A stretch of 64,000 nt of DNA from Prochilodus magdalenae (Eukaryota > Chordata > Actinopteri > Characiformes > Prochilodontidae), in contig JAMWET010000807.1 in the NCBI GenBank assembly GCA_024036415.1, positions 234,666-298,665 on the forward strand. The letters are read 5' to 3'. The notes beneath the pieces are model-generated. The model had not been told where the DNA came from. It was given only the letters and a program-made list of their open reading frames with translations, and did no database searches. The translations under genes and the position numbers were made by a program. Below are positions 51,904 through 64,000 of the stretch, in pieces. Position 1 is the first letter of the stretch. Each line of letters opens with the position of its first letter.

Positions 51904-54089
51904 CTGAACCTGTAACTATACAGCAAATGAAAAGCTGCCACCAAGCTTTACAGGAAAACAGCTCATTAAAAATCAATACAGTTCTGTTGAGAATGGATAC
52001 ATTACACAAAACCTAATATTTGTGATACTCAAGTATCAACATATTATCCAACAACACTATGAGGATGCTGAATGATCAGAATTTCTTCTTTCTCATATTG
52101 TTATCACAATGTTTAACAACATTACTGCACCAAATCTATATTGTGAAGCCCCAATAAGTCCTAAACATAGCACTGACTTTAACTCCATTCGGAAGAAGAT
52201 CGCACGTACAGAGTCAACTTTATGTTTTCCAGTTACTTTAACAACCAGTAACATGTCAGATGAATCAATTTCAAATTTGAAATTTTGCAAATTTGAAAGC
52301 AGGTATGGCTTGAACCAGAAATGAGTATGGGCTGCAAGAAGGTGGTACATATACTGACTGAAAGCTGAAATCCAACTGTAGGGCTTTCAGGCGTAGACTG
52401 CTTTACTAGACTAACACTAGCGTAATGTCAGGTTAGAGGTTAAAGTGTCCACCAGAGACGTTATAAGGGTGGAAACTGGTCACTGGTTGAAATATGATTT
52501 CCTAATGGTCAACATGGAGTTCTGTGTGGTAGCCAAAACAAGCTCTAAAAAATCATGCTTCTTGTGTGTCACTAACCCAGAAGCTACAAACTATTTCTCC
52601 ACTCAAACAGATAGAAGTTTTGGCTTATATGGGTGGAGATAACAGCTCAACGATGCTGCAAGGATGACTGCCGAGTGAACAGACATTCCTATAAGGACTT
52701 TGGTTTTCCCCACCACAGTAAAGGCTCTGATCTATCCAACACTAAATCTCTGAGAGCACAGAATTTAATCACTGTGTTCTGTAGCATTCAGTCTGTTAGC
52801 CACTGAAGGGCCTTTCTTGTACCTAGTTTTCTTGAGGATTTCCTGCTTCTAATTTAGCAGCACAGCAGAGGGAAAATAAACTGTCCCTTAATAGCCCTGG
52901 GAACGATTTGGCACATTTAGTGGCAATCAAACAATGCACTGTACACTTTACATATTCATTATTTCATCATACCAGTACATATACATTCATAATAAACCAA
53001 ATTGTTTCACACCACATCTGATGTGGATGTAAGCAGCAGCACTGAATCTAAATAATCATTCTGCATGTTACTTCATATGTCTTTCCTAGTTGTAATGTTT
53101 TCCTCAGATTTCAAAAATAGAAGGCCAAGATCTTGAGTGGCACACAAAAATGTCCTTGTCAAAACGACAGGAAAAAAATTCCTTTCACTCACTAGTCTAA
53201 TCACAACTCCGTCAATTAAGATAAGATGTGTGATAGCGGTCCAACATTGAAAGGGTAGAGACAGTTCCAGCTAGGATCAGAGCAGGACAAGCGGTCTGAA
53301 AGACTTTAATCAAACTGCTGCCACATGCGGGATGGCACCAGCGCTAGAACGGCCTTAAATGCCTGTGGTCTTATTACTCTGAATCAGTAGCATGGGAACG
53401 CTCTCCAGCTCCACCATCACCACCCTCAGGCAACCACACTCAGCTGGGAATTCTGTCACTATAAGTTCCACACAGGCTGGGGACAGCGGTTGCTGCACAG
53501 CGGAAAGTTAAGGTAAATTAGGAGCAGCTTTGTTTACACATTACAGTGTTGATGATTAATCGATTAACCATCAGCTGACTTACATAAATGTCTGACCAAT
53601 GCCTTTTGGCTAGTTTGCAATAAGCAACTGATATTTAAATAGTTTTAATTGAGCTTGGTTGAATTCCGGATCTGGAATCTGTACACATGAGGTGCAAAAT
53701 CAAAAGCCATACTAAGTGACACACAGCTTCAGCTTTTCTACTGAATGTTAAAGAGTAGTGATACCACTGCTGAAAAAGGGAGACAGCCATCCAAAGCTTC
53801 CCCTCACTGTACCTTGAAACTGTGGCCTACAAATGTGCTTGTTAGCTAATGGCTAGCCTGTGTAGTCACTGCGATTACAGCCAACAACATTACAGAACTA
53901 CCACTATTACACTGATTTCTACATAGAATATGCATTTTATCATCAACCTTGCCCCCAAATAGATCATATATGTTTGTTCACTTGCGTATTAAATAATAAT
54001 AATCACTAATAATGTACCACATTACATTTCTGGCATATTGCCACACTAGGCTGTGTTTTTCAGTCAACAAAGTCTATCACTCATATAAA
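51904..54089. other. unassigned DNA
   Basis: AT-rich. No exon or clear repeat recognised. Confidence 0.4.
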
Positions 54090-54365
54090 ACACAATGGTG
54101 TTTAAGGTGGTCCCCAAGATGCTCAACTGGCTTCAAGTCTGGGGAGTTAGGAGCCAGGGTAGTACCTGGAAGTTTTGGTCATGCTCTTTCAACCAATGCC
54201 GGACATTTCTAAAGATCCCATTCAGAAGACAATCAGCATGTAGGGGTGTATGATCTGCAAGAATGGATTCATGCACAAATCCGTTGAGATTGCCTTCCAC
54301 ATGGTTGAGTAGGTCCATAGAGTGCCACGAAAACATGACTTCCTTCATGAGCTACACGCTGCTGC
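54090..54365 (-). pseudogene. broken Tc1/mariner-type transposase fragment
   Basis: In minus sense the reading includes VMFSWHSMDLL (the family's GMFSWHGLGPL region), LNHVEGNLNG, ESILADH, then RHWLKEHDQNFQVLPW followed by a degenerate PNSPDLNPIEHLW-like segment that is interrupted by a stop and frameshifted (VEHLGDHLKH follows in another frame). The usual QDNAPxH motif carrying the second catalytic Asp is deleted between the LNGIF and RNVRHW parts. The N-terminal DNA-binding half and terminal inverted repeats are not found. This is a dead relic of a Tc1-like DNA transposon, very common in fish. Confidence 0.85.
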
Positions 54366-54887
54366 CGTCCAAAGTGGGAAGTGGTTACAATAATGACTGG
54401 ATTGTCTATGTATCCTGCTTATCGATTCAATTACAACATAAATCACAATTTACTCAAATTTGTGCATTTACTGCATTAAAAAACTGTCAATAGTGCCAAA
54501 ACATGTTCAGTAATATACCAGCACATTAGTTATATATCGAGTTTAACAACTGAATCTAAAAATACCCACCAAAATCCTTCACATACAAGCAGCCAGTGTC
54601 TTAGTGACACAGGAGGGGTGTTAAATAAAACAGTATATGAAGAGCATATATCAATCCTGCCTAGTCCACAAGCACTCCTCATCACTCCTATGAATGAGAG
54701 TGATTGAGTGCTACAAGTATGATGTAGAGAGAGACTGACAGAAACTAAGTGTGATTTATGTGTCCTAGATGGGATAGTGGCCAGACAACTGCTACAGCCA
54801 GAAAGAGAAGGGATGCCAGAGAGTATTTGGCCTTGGCCTCAGTGGTGACATGACTCACAGAGGCCCCAACATTCCTTTGCATGCATC
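54366..54887. other. unassigned DNA
   Basis: No exon seen. Confidence 0.4.
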
Positions 54888-54942
<55 letters not shown>

Positions 54943-54952
54943 GTGTGTGTGC
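54888..54952. repeat. (TG)n microsatellite
   Basis: About 65 bases of TG with one GCG interruption. Confidence 0.95.
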
Positions 54953-56160
54953 ATGTTTTTAAAGAGTGAATATCTTAAGCACGCCCGTGGCATATTTGAC
55001 CTGGGGACTGGACATGCACAAAGATACCGTGAAAGACAAAAAGACAGAACAAAAGAAAGGCAGGATGAAAGAAGCACAGACAAAAGGATAGACAAGTTAG
55101 GAATTCAGGACAAACAGTATGATTCTGACCCCTTAACCTGCAGGAGTTATTTTCAGACATTCATCTCAAAACCTGAAAGAATTCAGTAACTACTACAGCT
55201 GTCATTATCGATGATGTCACTAATAAAAAAAAATATTAAGCATCTATTGAACATGCTGGAAATTAATCTAGCAGACCTGACCGAGGACAAACTGTGTAAA
55301 GCCTTCCAGAGTTCACTGACATTTTACTGGAAAATGATGAAGTGGGCAGATGTACAATTCAATGTACAATTCCTGTACATGCACATATCTTACTAAAGAG
55401 CAGTGTTAAATGTATAAACTTTGATTTTATTAGTCAATTGCGTTTACCTGATTACCGTTAATAGTATTGGTGAATACCCTTTTTACTCGCAACTAACATT
55501 GAATGAATATGAATATGCAAGCAAAAGCAGCACCGCCTTATTCCCTCCCTCTCTCACAAACACCAAAAACCACATTTGATTGGATTTACTCAAAGTAATG
55601 CACTAGCACTGTGGGTGGGACATTGAGGCAGACTACAGAAGTGTATTTAGGTCCTTATGGTTCAAGGTGTTAAAAAAAACCCAAAGGAAGACAGAGTATA
55701 AACCATCATAACTTCACCAGACCAGTAGGCAGACAGGGCGTGGGTTCAGGGGCCATAAATACAGCTCCACTGCAGGTCAAGAGCTGTTTAAGTCTGGCCA
55801 ACTCTGTGCCACCTGCCCCACATCAGCACCCGAGTAGCCCTGAAGAGACCCAGATTAGCTCCCAGCCCCTGATATAGCTCACACACTTTAATGTCTTTGA
55901 ACAGAGATCTTTTTATAGCTCTTGAGGACAGCAAGTGTGGGAACAGTTTGCAACCAAGCACAGCTCTGTCAGTTCTGGCTACTAAGGGAGCACCACCCTC
56001 CAGGCCACAGCACAAGACCACAGGAGGAAAGCAGATTGTAGAATGAGGAGAAGTACATATGCCGCAATGCTTTTAGTAGGTATTTAACAGCAATAAGGCT
56101 GATTTTAAATTACTTTCTTTCGTAATTTCAATGATATCAGTATGAATGCGTTTGCATACA
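54953..56160. other. unassigned DNA
   Basis: The minus-strand frame at 55788-56021 has a fairly protein-like composition but no family I recognise and no clean splice ends. Confidence 0.35.
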
Positions 56161-56226
56161 CAGGTATAGGTATAAGGTTAGGTATAACCATCACAGGTAT
56201 AGGTATAAGGTTAGGTATAACCATCA
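56161..56226. repeat. 33-bp tandem duplication
   Basis: Two identical head-to-tail copies of a 33-base unit that is itself built from GGTATA/GGTTA words and partly self-complementary (GGTTA ... TAACC). Confidence 0.9.
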
Positions 56227-57605
56227 CATGTGTTTAGCCCTGCATACTCACACTGAGGTCATAAGGAGTGGAGGATAAATAATTGTTCTGCTTGTCTTAC
56301 CTTCTTTGTTTGCCTTGTGTACTGTGTGTCTATTGTCATGACTTTTGGGAACAAAGGGAGTGGAGGATACAGTGGATAAAGGCACAGAAACAGACTAAAG
56401 AATTTCTAAAGAATAAACAGATTTTTAAAGCATTAATATTATTATGACTGGTTCAGTATACAAAACTACACTACAAGTGTCATATAATTGCAGTGTGGAC
56501 CTAGGGGCGAACATACAACAGAGGACAAAATGTCAGGAAATGGACTTGTTAGAAATAATTTTGAGACTTTGAGACGCACTGAAACATGAAGAATTGTGAT
56601 CGAATTGAGGTGTGTTATTTACACCTTAACCAGACTGTGCAGGGGCTCCTGCAAACTTCACTTAACAACTAGACATGGCCCCAGATGGGCTGACCGGGCC
56701 TTTGTTTCCTCACCGCTATGAGCTTTTTGTTGGGTGGCTGTCTTTTTTAGCCTGAGTTTCTGCAGGCCTCAGCAAAACAGATCCGAGCTGGCTACTGTAT
56801 GTGGCTGGGGCAGACGCTGCAGGGCATTTATTTGAAATGTAGCGAGGGAGGCTCTGTTTGCACATGGACAGCGCTACCTTTATTTTAACTGGCATCTCTG
56901 ATGTGTTCCAGGTGTGGACAGCAAATCGTATCCTGGCCTCAGAGCCTCAGCTGCAAAGAGTTCTGCCCAACATGTGGAAGTTCAGACCCAAGCACACCCA
57001 GAGGTGCATCCCACAGTGGATGTGGGTGTGTGTCTATGGAGGCGTCTGTACTGGGGGGTTGGGGTAGGACTCCACCACATGAAAGACTGCCTGGGTGGGT
57101 CACCATATGGTCTTGGGCTGGGTGGGGAGTGAGCAGAGGGATGGTGGAAGGGAAGAAAGAGAAAATGGGAGGAAGGGGGCACTGTGATGTGCTGCTTATG
57201 GAGCCCCCAGTGTCTGCAGGATGCAGAAAAGCAGCTGCTTCGGGTAACACCCCCCGCCACACACATGCACTCTCCCCTAGGCCAATTAGGAGACGCAGTT
57301 ATGTCGTTAGTGAGTGTTTACCATAAACTCTCCCCTGTCCTCCGCCCTCTACGCCTCTTTCATTCCTTTTATCATCCTTGAAATACCTCTAGTCATGTTT
57401 AAATGACAGAAGCTGAAGTTATCACTAGCAATAACAATAGTGTTCTTCACATCTTCATAGTGTTCTAACATGATATAAATTTGCTACTCATAGCTCACTG
57501 GAGAAACACATTTGACATGTTTATGTTCGTAAGAATGAACTTTGATTTAAATGTATTATCTAATAAAATGTAAATTGAATGAATATGTTATTAATTACGG
57601 ACAGT
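56227..57605. other. unassigned DNA with a GC-richer block
   Basis: From about 56640 to 57360 GC content rises and open frames overlap in several frames on both strands (56901-57326 plus, 56939-57262 minus). A conserved frame would not be expected on both strands, so the length likely reflects composition. It could be a conserved non-coding or promoter segment. Confidence 0.3.
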
Positions 57606-57935
57606 ACAATGGTGCAGTGTGTGGCTCTGTAGCCTCACAGTAAGGAGGGCCTTGGTCCGATTTCTGGCCATGGCTTTTCGGGGTCCTTCCTGTTGTCACA
57701 TGGCTGTGGGGGTTTCCTCTATGTACTTGGTTTCCTCCCACAGTCCAAAGACATGCTGTCAGGTGAATTGGAGATACTAAATCGCCTCATAGTTGTGGGG
57801 GAGTGAATGGGTATGACTGCGATGCACTCGTGGGCTATCCAGGATGTTAGCTGCCTTTTGCTAAATAAGTGCTGGGATAGGCTCCAGCCCCGCCACCCGT
57901 GATCCACAAGGATAGGTTGGTTTAGAAGATGAGCG
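57606..57935 (+). mobile_element. decayed copy of a widespread fish repeat (GGTTTCCTCCCACAGTCCAAA type)
   Basis: The order GTAGCCTCACAG, then GGTCCGATTTCTGGCC, then TTGGTTTCCTCCCACAGTCC, then AAAGACATGCTGTCAGGTGA, then TTGGAGATACTAAATCGCC, then TGCTGGGATAGGCTCCAGCC, then AGATGAGCGAGTG follows closely the very common teleost element in which a tRNA-like GCGGCACGGTGGCGCAG start leads to a TCCTCCCACAGTCC middle and a CTGGGATAGGCTCCAGCC end. Deletions and substitutions are visible. Confidence 0.8.
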
Positions 57936-59710
57936 AGTGTAATCCATTATATATCAATTATGTACTGAACTATGCAATTACACAATTTCATTTGAATGCT
58001 GAAATAAATTTAGACTTCTAAAGGCCTTTACTTGGCGCTAGGGCTCGAGACACATTTGAGTTGCATGACTGGCAACTTGGATTGATACCTTATTCACGAC
58101 TCGATTTTGAACTTGAGCCCTAAGACTCTTTAAACTGCTCCGCCTTTCCTTTAACACCACTTTTCCTGCATATAGAGGCAGTTCTGGAAAAAGGAAAACA
58201 CCATTACTTGAAACGGTTATGCTCGCCTCACACTAAAGGATAATCAGGCAGATTTTGACGATGGCAAAAACTCTTCATCTCAAAAATGTATTTTCCCAGA
58301 TTATCCTGTAGTGTGGGGTGTCTATAGTCAAATCTTTAGTCTTCCGATCTTCTCCCAGTCAAGTTGGGGTACCCCGATTGGAAATGATACAAATTCTCAG
58401 TATAAAAGATAAAACTTCTCATGCTCAATGACTCAATATCCTGTATTGTGAAATAAAAAATAGGAGAAATAAAAAAGTTTTGGTAATAGTAAATAAGAGT
58501 TTAGAAGATTCTGATGATTTTGGTTGCTCAAATGAGATGCAAAAGGGTGTGTTAACCTGGTAGCTAGTCTTATCATATGTGTTTAGGGTGGTAGTGGAAG
58601 GGATTCAGTGTTCTTAAGTCACCTCTTGGTATCAGCTCAGCACTCTTGGAAAATTGACTGAAGTGATAGCAAAATAGTACCAGGAAAACATATAAAGATG
58701 AGTAGAGTAGAGTTGAGCTGAGCTGAGACAATGAAGCAGTAAAGGGGCTACAAAAGCCACACTAGCAGTGAGTACATCAATAAACCATGAATGGAAGATA
58801 CAAAAAAAAGATATATGTGAGTTGTCATAAGTAATGAGGAGTTAGTCAAAGGAATAAAATGATAAAGAAGCAACCAGAAGACGGAAGCGGAAGGAAGGAG
58901 TGTGTGAGAAATGGGTGAGAGGGTGAGGGTGATAAAGCCCTTTTACTAAGAACTGGCATTTAAATCAGCCACTAGAAAGGCTAGCAAATTATGTCCCTGC
59001 CGGAGAGACACAAAGACAAACTCACATGGCAGGAGGGTCCCAGTAGAGCCCCTTTCCCTGAGGAATAGGAACCTGGCTGGGTTTATTAACCCCACTGGCC
59101 TCCTCCGCTCTTCAGTAGCCCCCACCATTGCCTCCACAGGGGTAAGAAAGAAAGGCTAAGGAGGCTAATAGCCTGGTATGCTAAAGGCCAGCCTGAAGAG
59201 CTCTGACACTAAACAGGGAGAGATACTTCAATGTGCTCAAACCCCACAGAGAAGAGAGCTTAAAAGGGGTGGGGGGTGGATACGACAAAGAGTGAAGGAT
59301 TGCATAGTTAGTGGAAAATGGGGTCAAAGGTGAGAGACATTTAGGCTAAACCTACTGTTTATTTCTATATCTTTTATCTTGGATATCTCAACTGTTACTT
59401 AACTAAAAGACTGCTGTCATTCAAAGCTATGAACAAGCAAGTGAATTCTTCTTTAATGGGCCAATAAAACACAGAAGCCCTCCACCCCCACACAACTACA
59501 ACTTAATTAGAAGGAAATTAGAAATATAATAATCCACGTCTATAAAGATAGAGAAAGGGGGTATCCAAAACTGGTGGTGATACAGGGATGGTTTCCCAGA
59601 CCCATATTAAGCATAGATTTACCACATCTTTATGCAAAAACTCTACTGACAGACTAGGATTAATTAGGGTCCAAAAAATTAGATCATACAGAAAAAGTAT
59701 TACCTTTTCA
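57936..59710. other. unassigned DNA
   Basis: No gene recognised. A word TGGTTTCCCAGACCCATATTAA at about 59590 resembles a frequent fish repeat start. Confidence 0.4.
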
Positions 59711-59737
59711 AATAATAAATAAATAAATAAATAAATT
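59711..59737. repeat. (AAAT)n microsatellite
   Basis: About 27 bases of AAAT units. Confidence 0.9.
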
Positions 59738-61454
59738 CCACATGTGGTATTTTAGCTGTACATAGAGCTTTTATCTTTGAGGAAATAAAGCTCCACTTTG
59801 CTTCAAAATCCACAGGTGTTTCTATCCATCCTTCCACTGTGAGAAGACAGCTCAACACTGGGGTCTGAAAATAAGTGTAACTGTCAAACCACCAGAATAA
59901 GCAAATGAAACAAAGATGCTGCTGGCATTCTCAGTGTTCTTAGAACAACTGACCACTCCAGAGCTTAGACCCTAACATCACTGAATGTGTTTGTGATCAC
60001 TTTAATCCTGTAAAGAAAAATGAAAGCAAGTCTCCTGAAAAGAGTGGAAGCTGTTTAAAAGGACATGATACATTAACACACTAAACACTGAAATTATATA
60101 TTTAGTTGCCATGGTTTCAATATATGTTAAATATATTTTCCTGGTACTGAAACACTTGTAAGCAGTGATACAGTAGGGTGGTCTCTGACTTTTGCACAGT
60201 ACTGCGATATGAATTACAATATCACTCTACTGACACCTCCTCTGCTACTGCAATGTTCCTATCTTCCTCTCTCTCTCATTCATATGTAATACACACCTGA
60301 ACACAGCCTCAAGCTAAGAACCCAAACTCAGTGACACAGACGATATACAAACATGAAGTCAGCTGAAAGCTGAACCCAGTCTGTCCTCAACTTCTCATTC
60401 AAACTCTGGAATGGTGCTGACCTAGGAAGTGGAAGCAGTGACCTGATCATACACTCGGGGCAGTAACAATGAACACATCCGGGAGAAAAGCACCTCACTG
60501 TACCACCAGACTCCACAGGTTCATATCAGTCCCATGAACACATCCTGTCAGCTACCTGTGTGCAGTCAGCTGTGATACCTGCATTCCACACGCAAAGAAT
60601 AGTCATGAGCTTATCATATCTGGGGTTGAGTGATAAGGATGAGAATATAACTGAGGCTTCATTTGACTTGCAAAACAAAATGGGTGGCTCTTCACTACAT
60701 CGTTTTACATAGTACAGTGTACAGAGCACAGATGGGCCCTGAAGACTTCACTCTTATAAAAAACCTCACTGGAGTTTAACCTGACAAAGTCAACCTGCAC
60801 AGCCTGCCCTTACGTTCTTATATATAAATTAAAACTTTAAGACATGGAATAATAACACAGGTAAACACACTGTAACCTTCTAACTCAGACATGTGGGCAG
60901 GTCTTAGTGAAGTAAAGCAACACTTACAACTAAACCTAGACTCAGTTTTCAGTAACACTAAGACGTTACAGCATATTCATCTTTTGCCCGTAACTTTATT
61001 TTACTCTTCAGCTAAAAAATTCATGATTACGAAAGGCATTTGTTTGTGTATTTGAAAGAACTTCATGCTACCTGTGTTTGACTGTCAGATGCGAAGCTGA
61101 CTTGCCCATACTCTTAGATCAGTCACAGGGAGGCCTAAGAGATTCTGGTCATTCCACTGACCAAAAGAAGAGATAATATGTATCGCAGCTGAAAGAAAGC
61201 CACATGACGCGCTGCTTAGGAGTCGTGCTCAGCTGTGTGTGAGCGCTGCTGTTGTAGGTTATACACGCTCATAAAGAGCCCTGCTGCTGGACGGTTCATG
61301 CCTAAAACCGCAGAACAACTATTACAGCTCTCCACCACCTCCTCCTCCTTCTCATAAAACTCCTCACACTCTGTCAGCCTGTCTGCAACTCATTCAGGAA
61401 CAATCTCACACTTCACTCTCTTTAGCTACTCACTACAACTCCCTCTCCAAAGGC
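59738..61454. other. unassigned DNA
   Basis: Includes the word GTGGTCTCTGACTTTTGCACAGTACT (about 60179-60204), a phrase common at the ends of fish interspersed repeats. The remainder has no recognised features. Confidence 0.4.
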
Positions 61455-61464
61455 AAAACACAAC

Positions 61465-61993
<529 letters not shown>

Positions 61994-64000
61994 AATCAAG
62001 TAAACAAAAACAAAAAAAGAACAAAACAAAAAAAAGGAAGAAAGAAAAAGAAAGAGTTGTAGAGTAGCAGGACTTAGTGGCAGTGTGTGTAGCAGCGGTC
62101 AGTCCGGCAGTGCTAATCATTACACATTCATGTAAAGTCTTTGTGCTAGATGATCTGAGGACTGACCACTGTTCATCAAACCATTCCCACACTGACCCTG
62201 ACTGAGGCCATCTCTTCCTGCACTCCTCTACACCAGTCAGCAGTGGATATGGAAATGTGCTGCAGTTCTCTGCTGTAATACCATAATAACACGCAGTGCA
62301 ATAACAGAGAGACAGTGGTGTTTATTGGGGATTAGTATTGTGTTCTATCCTTCTCTTCAGTGCATTCCTCCACAGTGTGCTCATATCTCAGGCAGCTGTA
62401 AACATACACCACTCTTTCTCCTCATGCATGGGACAAAACGCTCTGTGTTCAGATAGACAGATTTAGATGAATGAGATGGAGCTTTGCCCTACAGCTATAT
62501 GAGTGGCCTGTGTGAATGAAGTTCACTCCACACTCTGAACTGAGCTTCTGAAGAAACATATCCAGCCGGACATTACTGGGGAAAAGGCTAGTCTCAGTCT
62601 TCATGCGTTCAACAAGGTGTTAAAACGGGACATTCATTAAACTTCAGGACTCGGACATACACACAACACAAACACAACATCACCACGTCAGTGTCACTGT
62701 TTGTCCATCAACACATACACAAACAAGTGTGTGTTTAGATGAACACTATAAACCTACATGGACATCACATTTATTTGTTCCAGCCCACACGTCCCTGACA
62801 GTCCACACACAGCTGCTCCACTGAATGTTCTCACTGGAATGACCTGGAATGATGAGGAGGACTGAGATACTACTAGAGAAACAGTTCTTCCTTATTTTTA
62901 GTCTCTCGTAATCCTGCAGGACTAAGCCATGTCTGGACAGAAAACATAAACTGGTCGGCGCTGGGGCTTAAATGTTAGCGCCTGGTATGACTCTGCTTTA
63001 TAAGCATAAAATAAGGAGGTCTGGCCACCCACACATTTCCAGCCTAAATCTTGCAGATCAGCAGTACTGAAGGGTGTTTGGTAATCTGGGGGTTGAGTGT
63101 GTTTGTAATGTTGTAATATGATTTTACTGGCAGAGGTTCCACACTGACAGTCCTTCCTGAATAACATCCTCTTATTCAGCAGGACCTAGCACCTACAGCA
63201 CAGCCAAATGGGAAGTGACAAAGTAAGACCGACACAAAAGATGTGGAACTTAGTTTTTCCTTTATGACCTACAGCCAGTCTTTTTTTTTTTAACTACATT
63301 TTTGCAAAATAATTGTAAGAATATTTGAGTAACATCAACTATAAACACACATCTGCTTCAAATGAAGTAACATTGATTGCAATGCTTAACTAAAAGTAAA
63401 AGTTACGTAAACACGTAACAGTTATTACTTGTTACTTAACATTAGTTTACCTATGATGCATTACTTCATGCTGAACAATGCATATTGTATATATAGTAAA
63501 TACTTAATTTAAAGTGTTGCTGAAGTTTGTTCTGAAAACGTACCATTTTTTAACAATTCAGCTAAATGTAGCCAATGGTATTCAAGATTAATTGCAGCAG
63601 CCTGAGTAGGCAGGTGTAACATCATCTAGAAAATGTCTGTATACAGTTTGAACCTGTTTTTACAAGCATATATACATAAAATTATATTAAGCAAATATAA
63701 ATGGTTAGTAAAAGGGGCTGTGTGAAAAAATAAAGTGCAAATATCCGGCATGACAAAAATGACTAATGTAATGACAGACTCTACAGTACATCTTCAGCTT
63801 CAGTATAAACGTTTTGATTTTATCCGGGTGTGAAATGCTTACTTCTGAAACTTAGTTGTAACACTGTGTCAAAATGTAGCCCAGTGGAGCCCGTACTTCA
63901 GTCTGGCTAACTCTCACTGTGAGTTATGTACATGCTTCATGACAACTCTGAATAAAAGCCACCTGATTAAAATACTGTAGTAGTTCTCAGCTCTATATAT
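61994..64000. other. unassigned DNA to window end
   Basis: An A-rich purine run continues to about 62055. Beyond that, no exon or repeat is recognised. If the minus-strand gene extends here, its further upstream promoter would lie to the right of the window. Confidence 0.4.

Overview
The window looks like a large, gene-poor piece of a teleost fish genome, probably an ostariophysan. It has many long dinucleotide arrays (CA, GA, TA), an AT-rich background, no bacterial gene density, eukaryotic splice signals, and decayed copies of fish repeats (Tc1-type transposase, an L2/CR1/Rex-type LINE tail, tRNA-SINE-like fragments). The species-level guess is inference.

The only protein segment I can place in a family is on the minus strand at 25477-25687. 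It encodes 70 codons plus one base and ends at a clean GTGAGG donor. The peptide has the layout of an alternative N-terminal exon of the Nance-Horan syndrome family, closest to NHSL1: a Ser-Arg-Ala-x-Ser-Trp segment, then Ser-Leu-Ser-Arg-x-(T/K)-(R/K)-(K/R)-Leu-Phe, then an acidic stretch ending Asp-Trp-x-Tyr. NHS-family proteins regulate actin through the Scar/WAVE complex. Two other minus-strand segments may be alternative first exons of the same gene: 4195-4508, a coding-like 104-codon segment that I do not recognise, and 50545-50602, a 19-codon ATG segment with a strong GTATGG donor. The 25.6 kb and 50.5 kb segments both end after the first base of a codon. The 4.2 kb segment can do so through one of its two possible donors. 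No common second exon is visible, so it should lie beyond the left edge (minus-strand downstream). Most of the window is then intron and upstream DNA of one long gene with several promoters.

Layout: 1-4190 repeat relics; 4195-4508 candidate exon; 4.5-25 kb intron-like DNA with two duplicated segment pairs, a 0.1 kb inverted-repeat element and a CpG-rich nested palindrome; 25.5-27 kb NHSL1-like exon with a GC-rich promoter-like stretch; 27-45 kb a relic of a common fish repeat, a TG array, an inverted repeat pair at 30.3 kb, a strong CTCF-like site at 36.35 kb and a long CT array; 45-58 kb further repeat relics, the short candidate exon, the LINE tail with a 20-bp minisatellite, and a broken Tc1 transposase; 61.45-62 kb a 0.5 kb polypurine GA array; the rest is unassigned.

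Most other open frames run through CA/GA arrays or lack coding character, and I do not call them genes.
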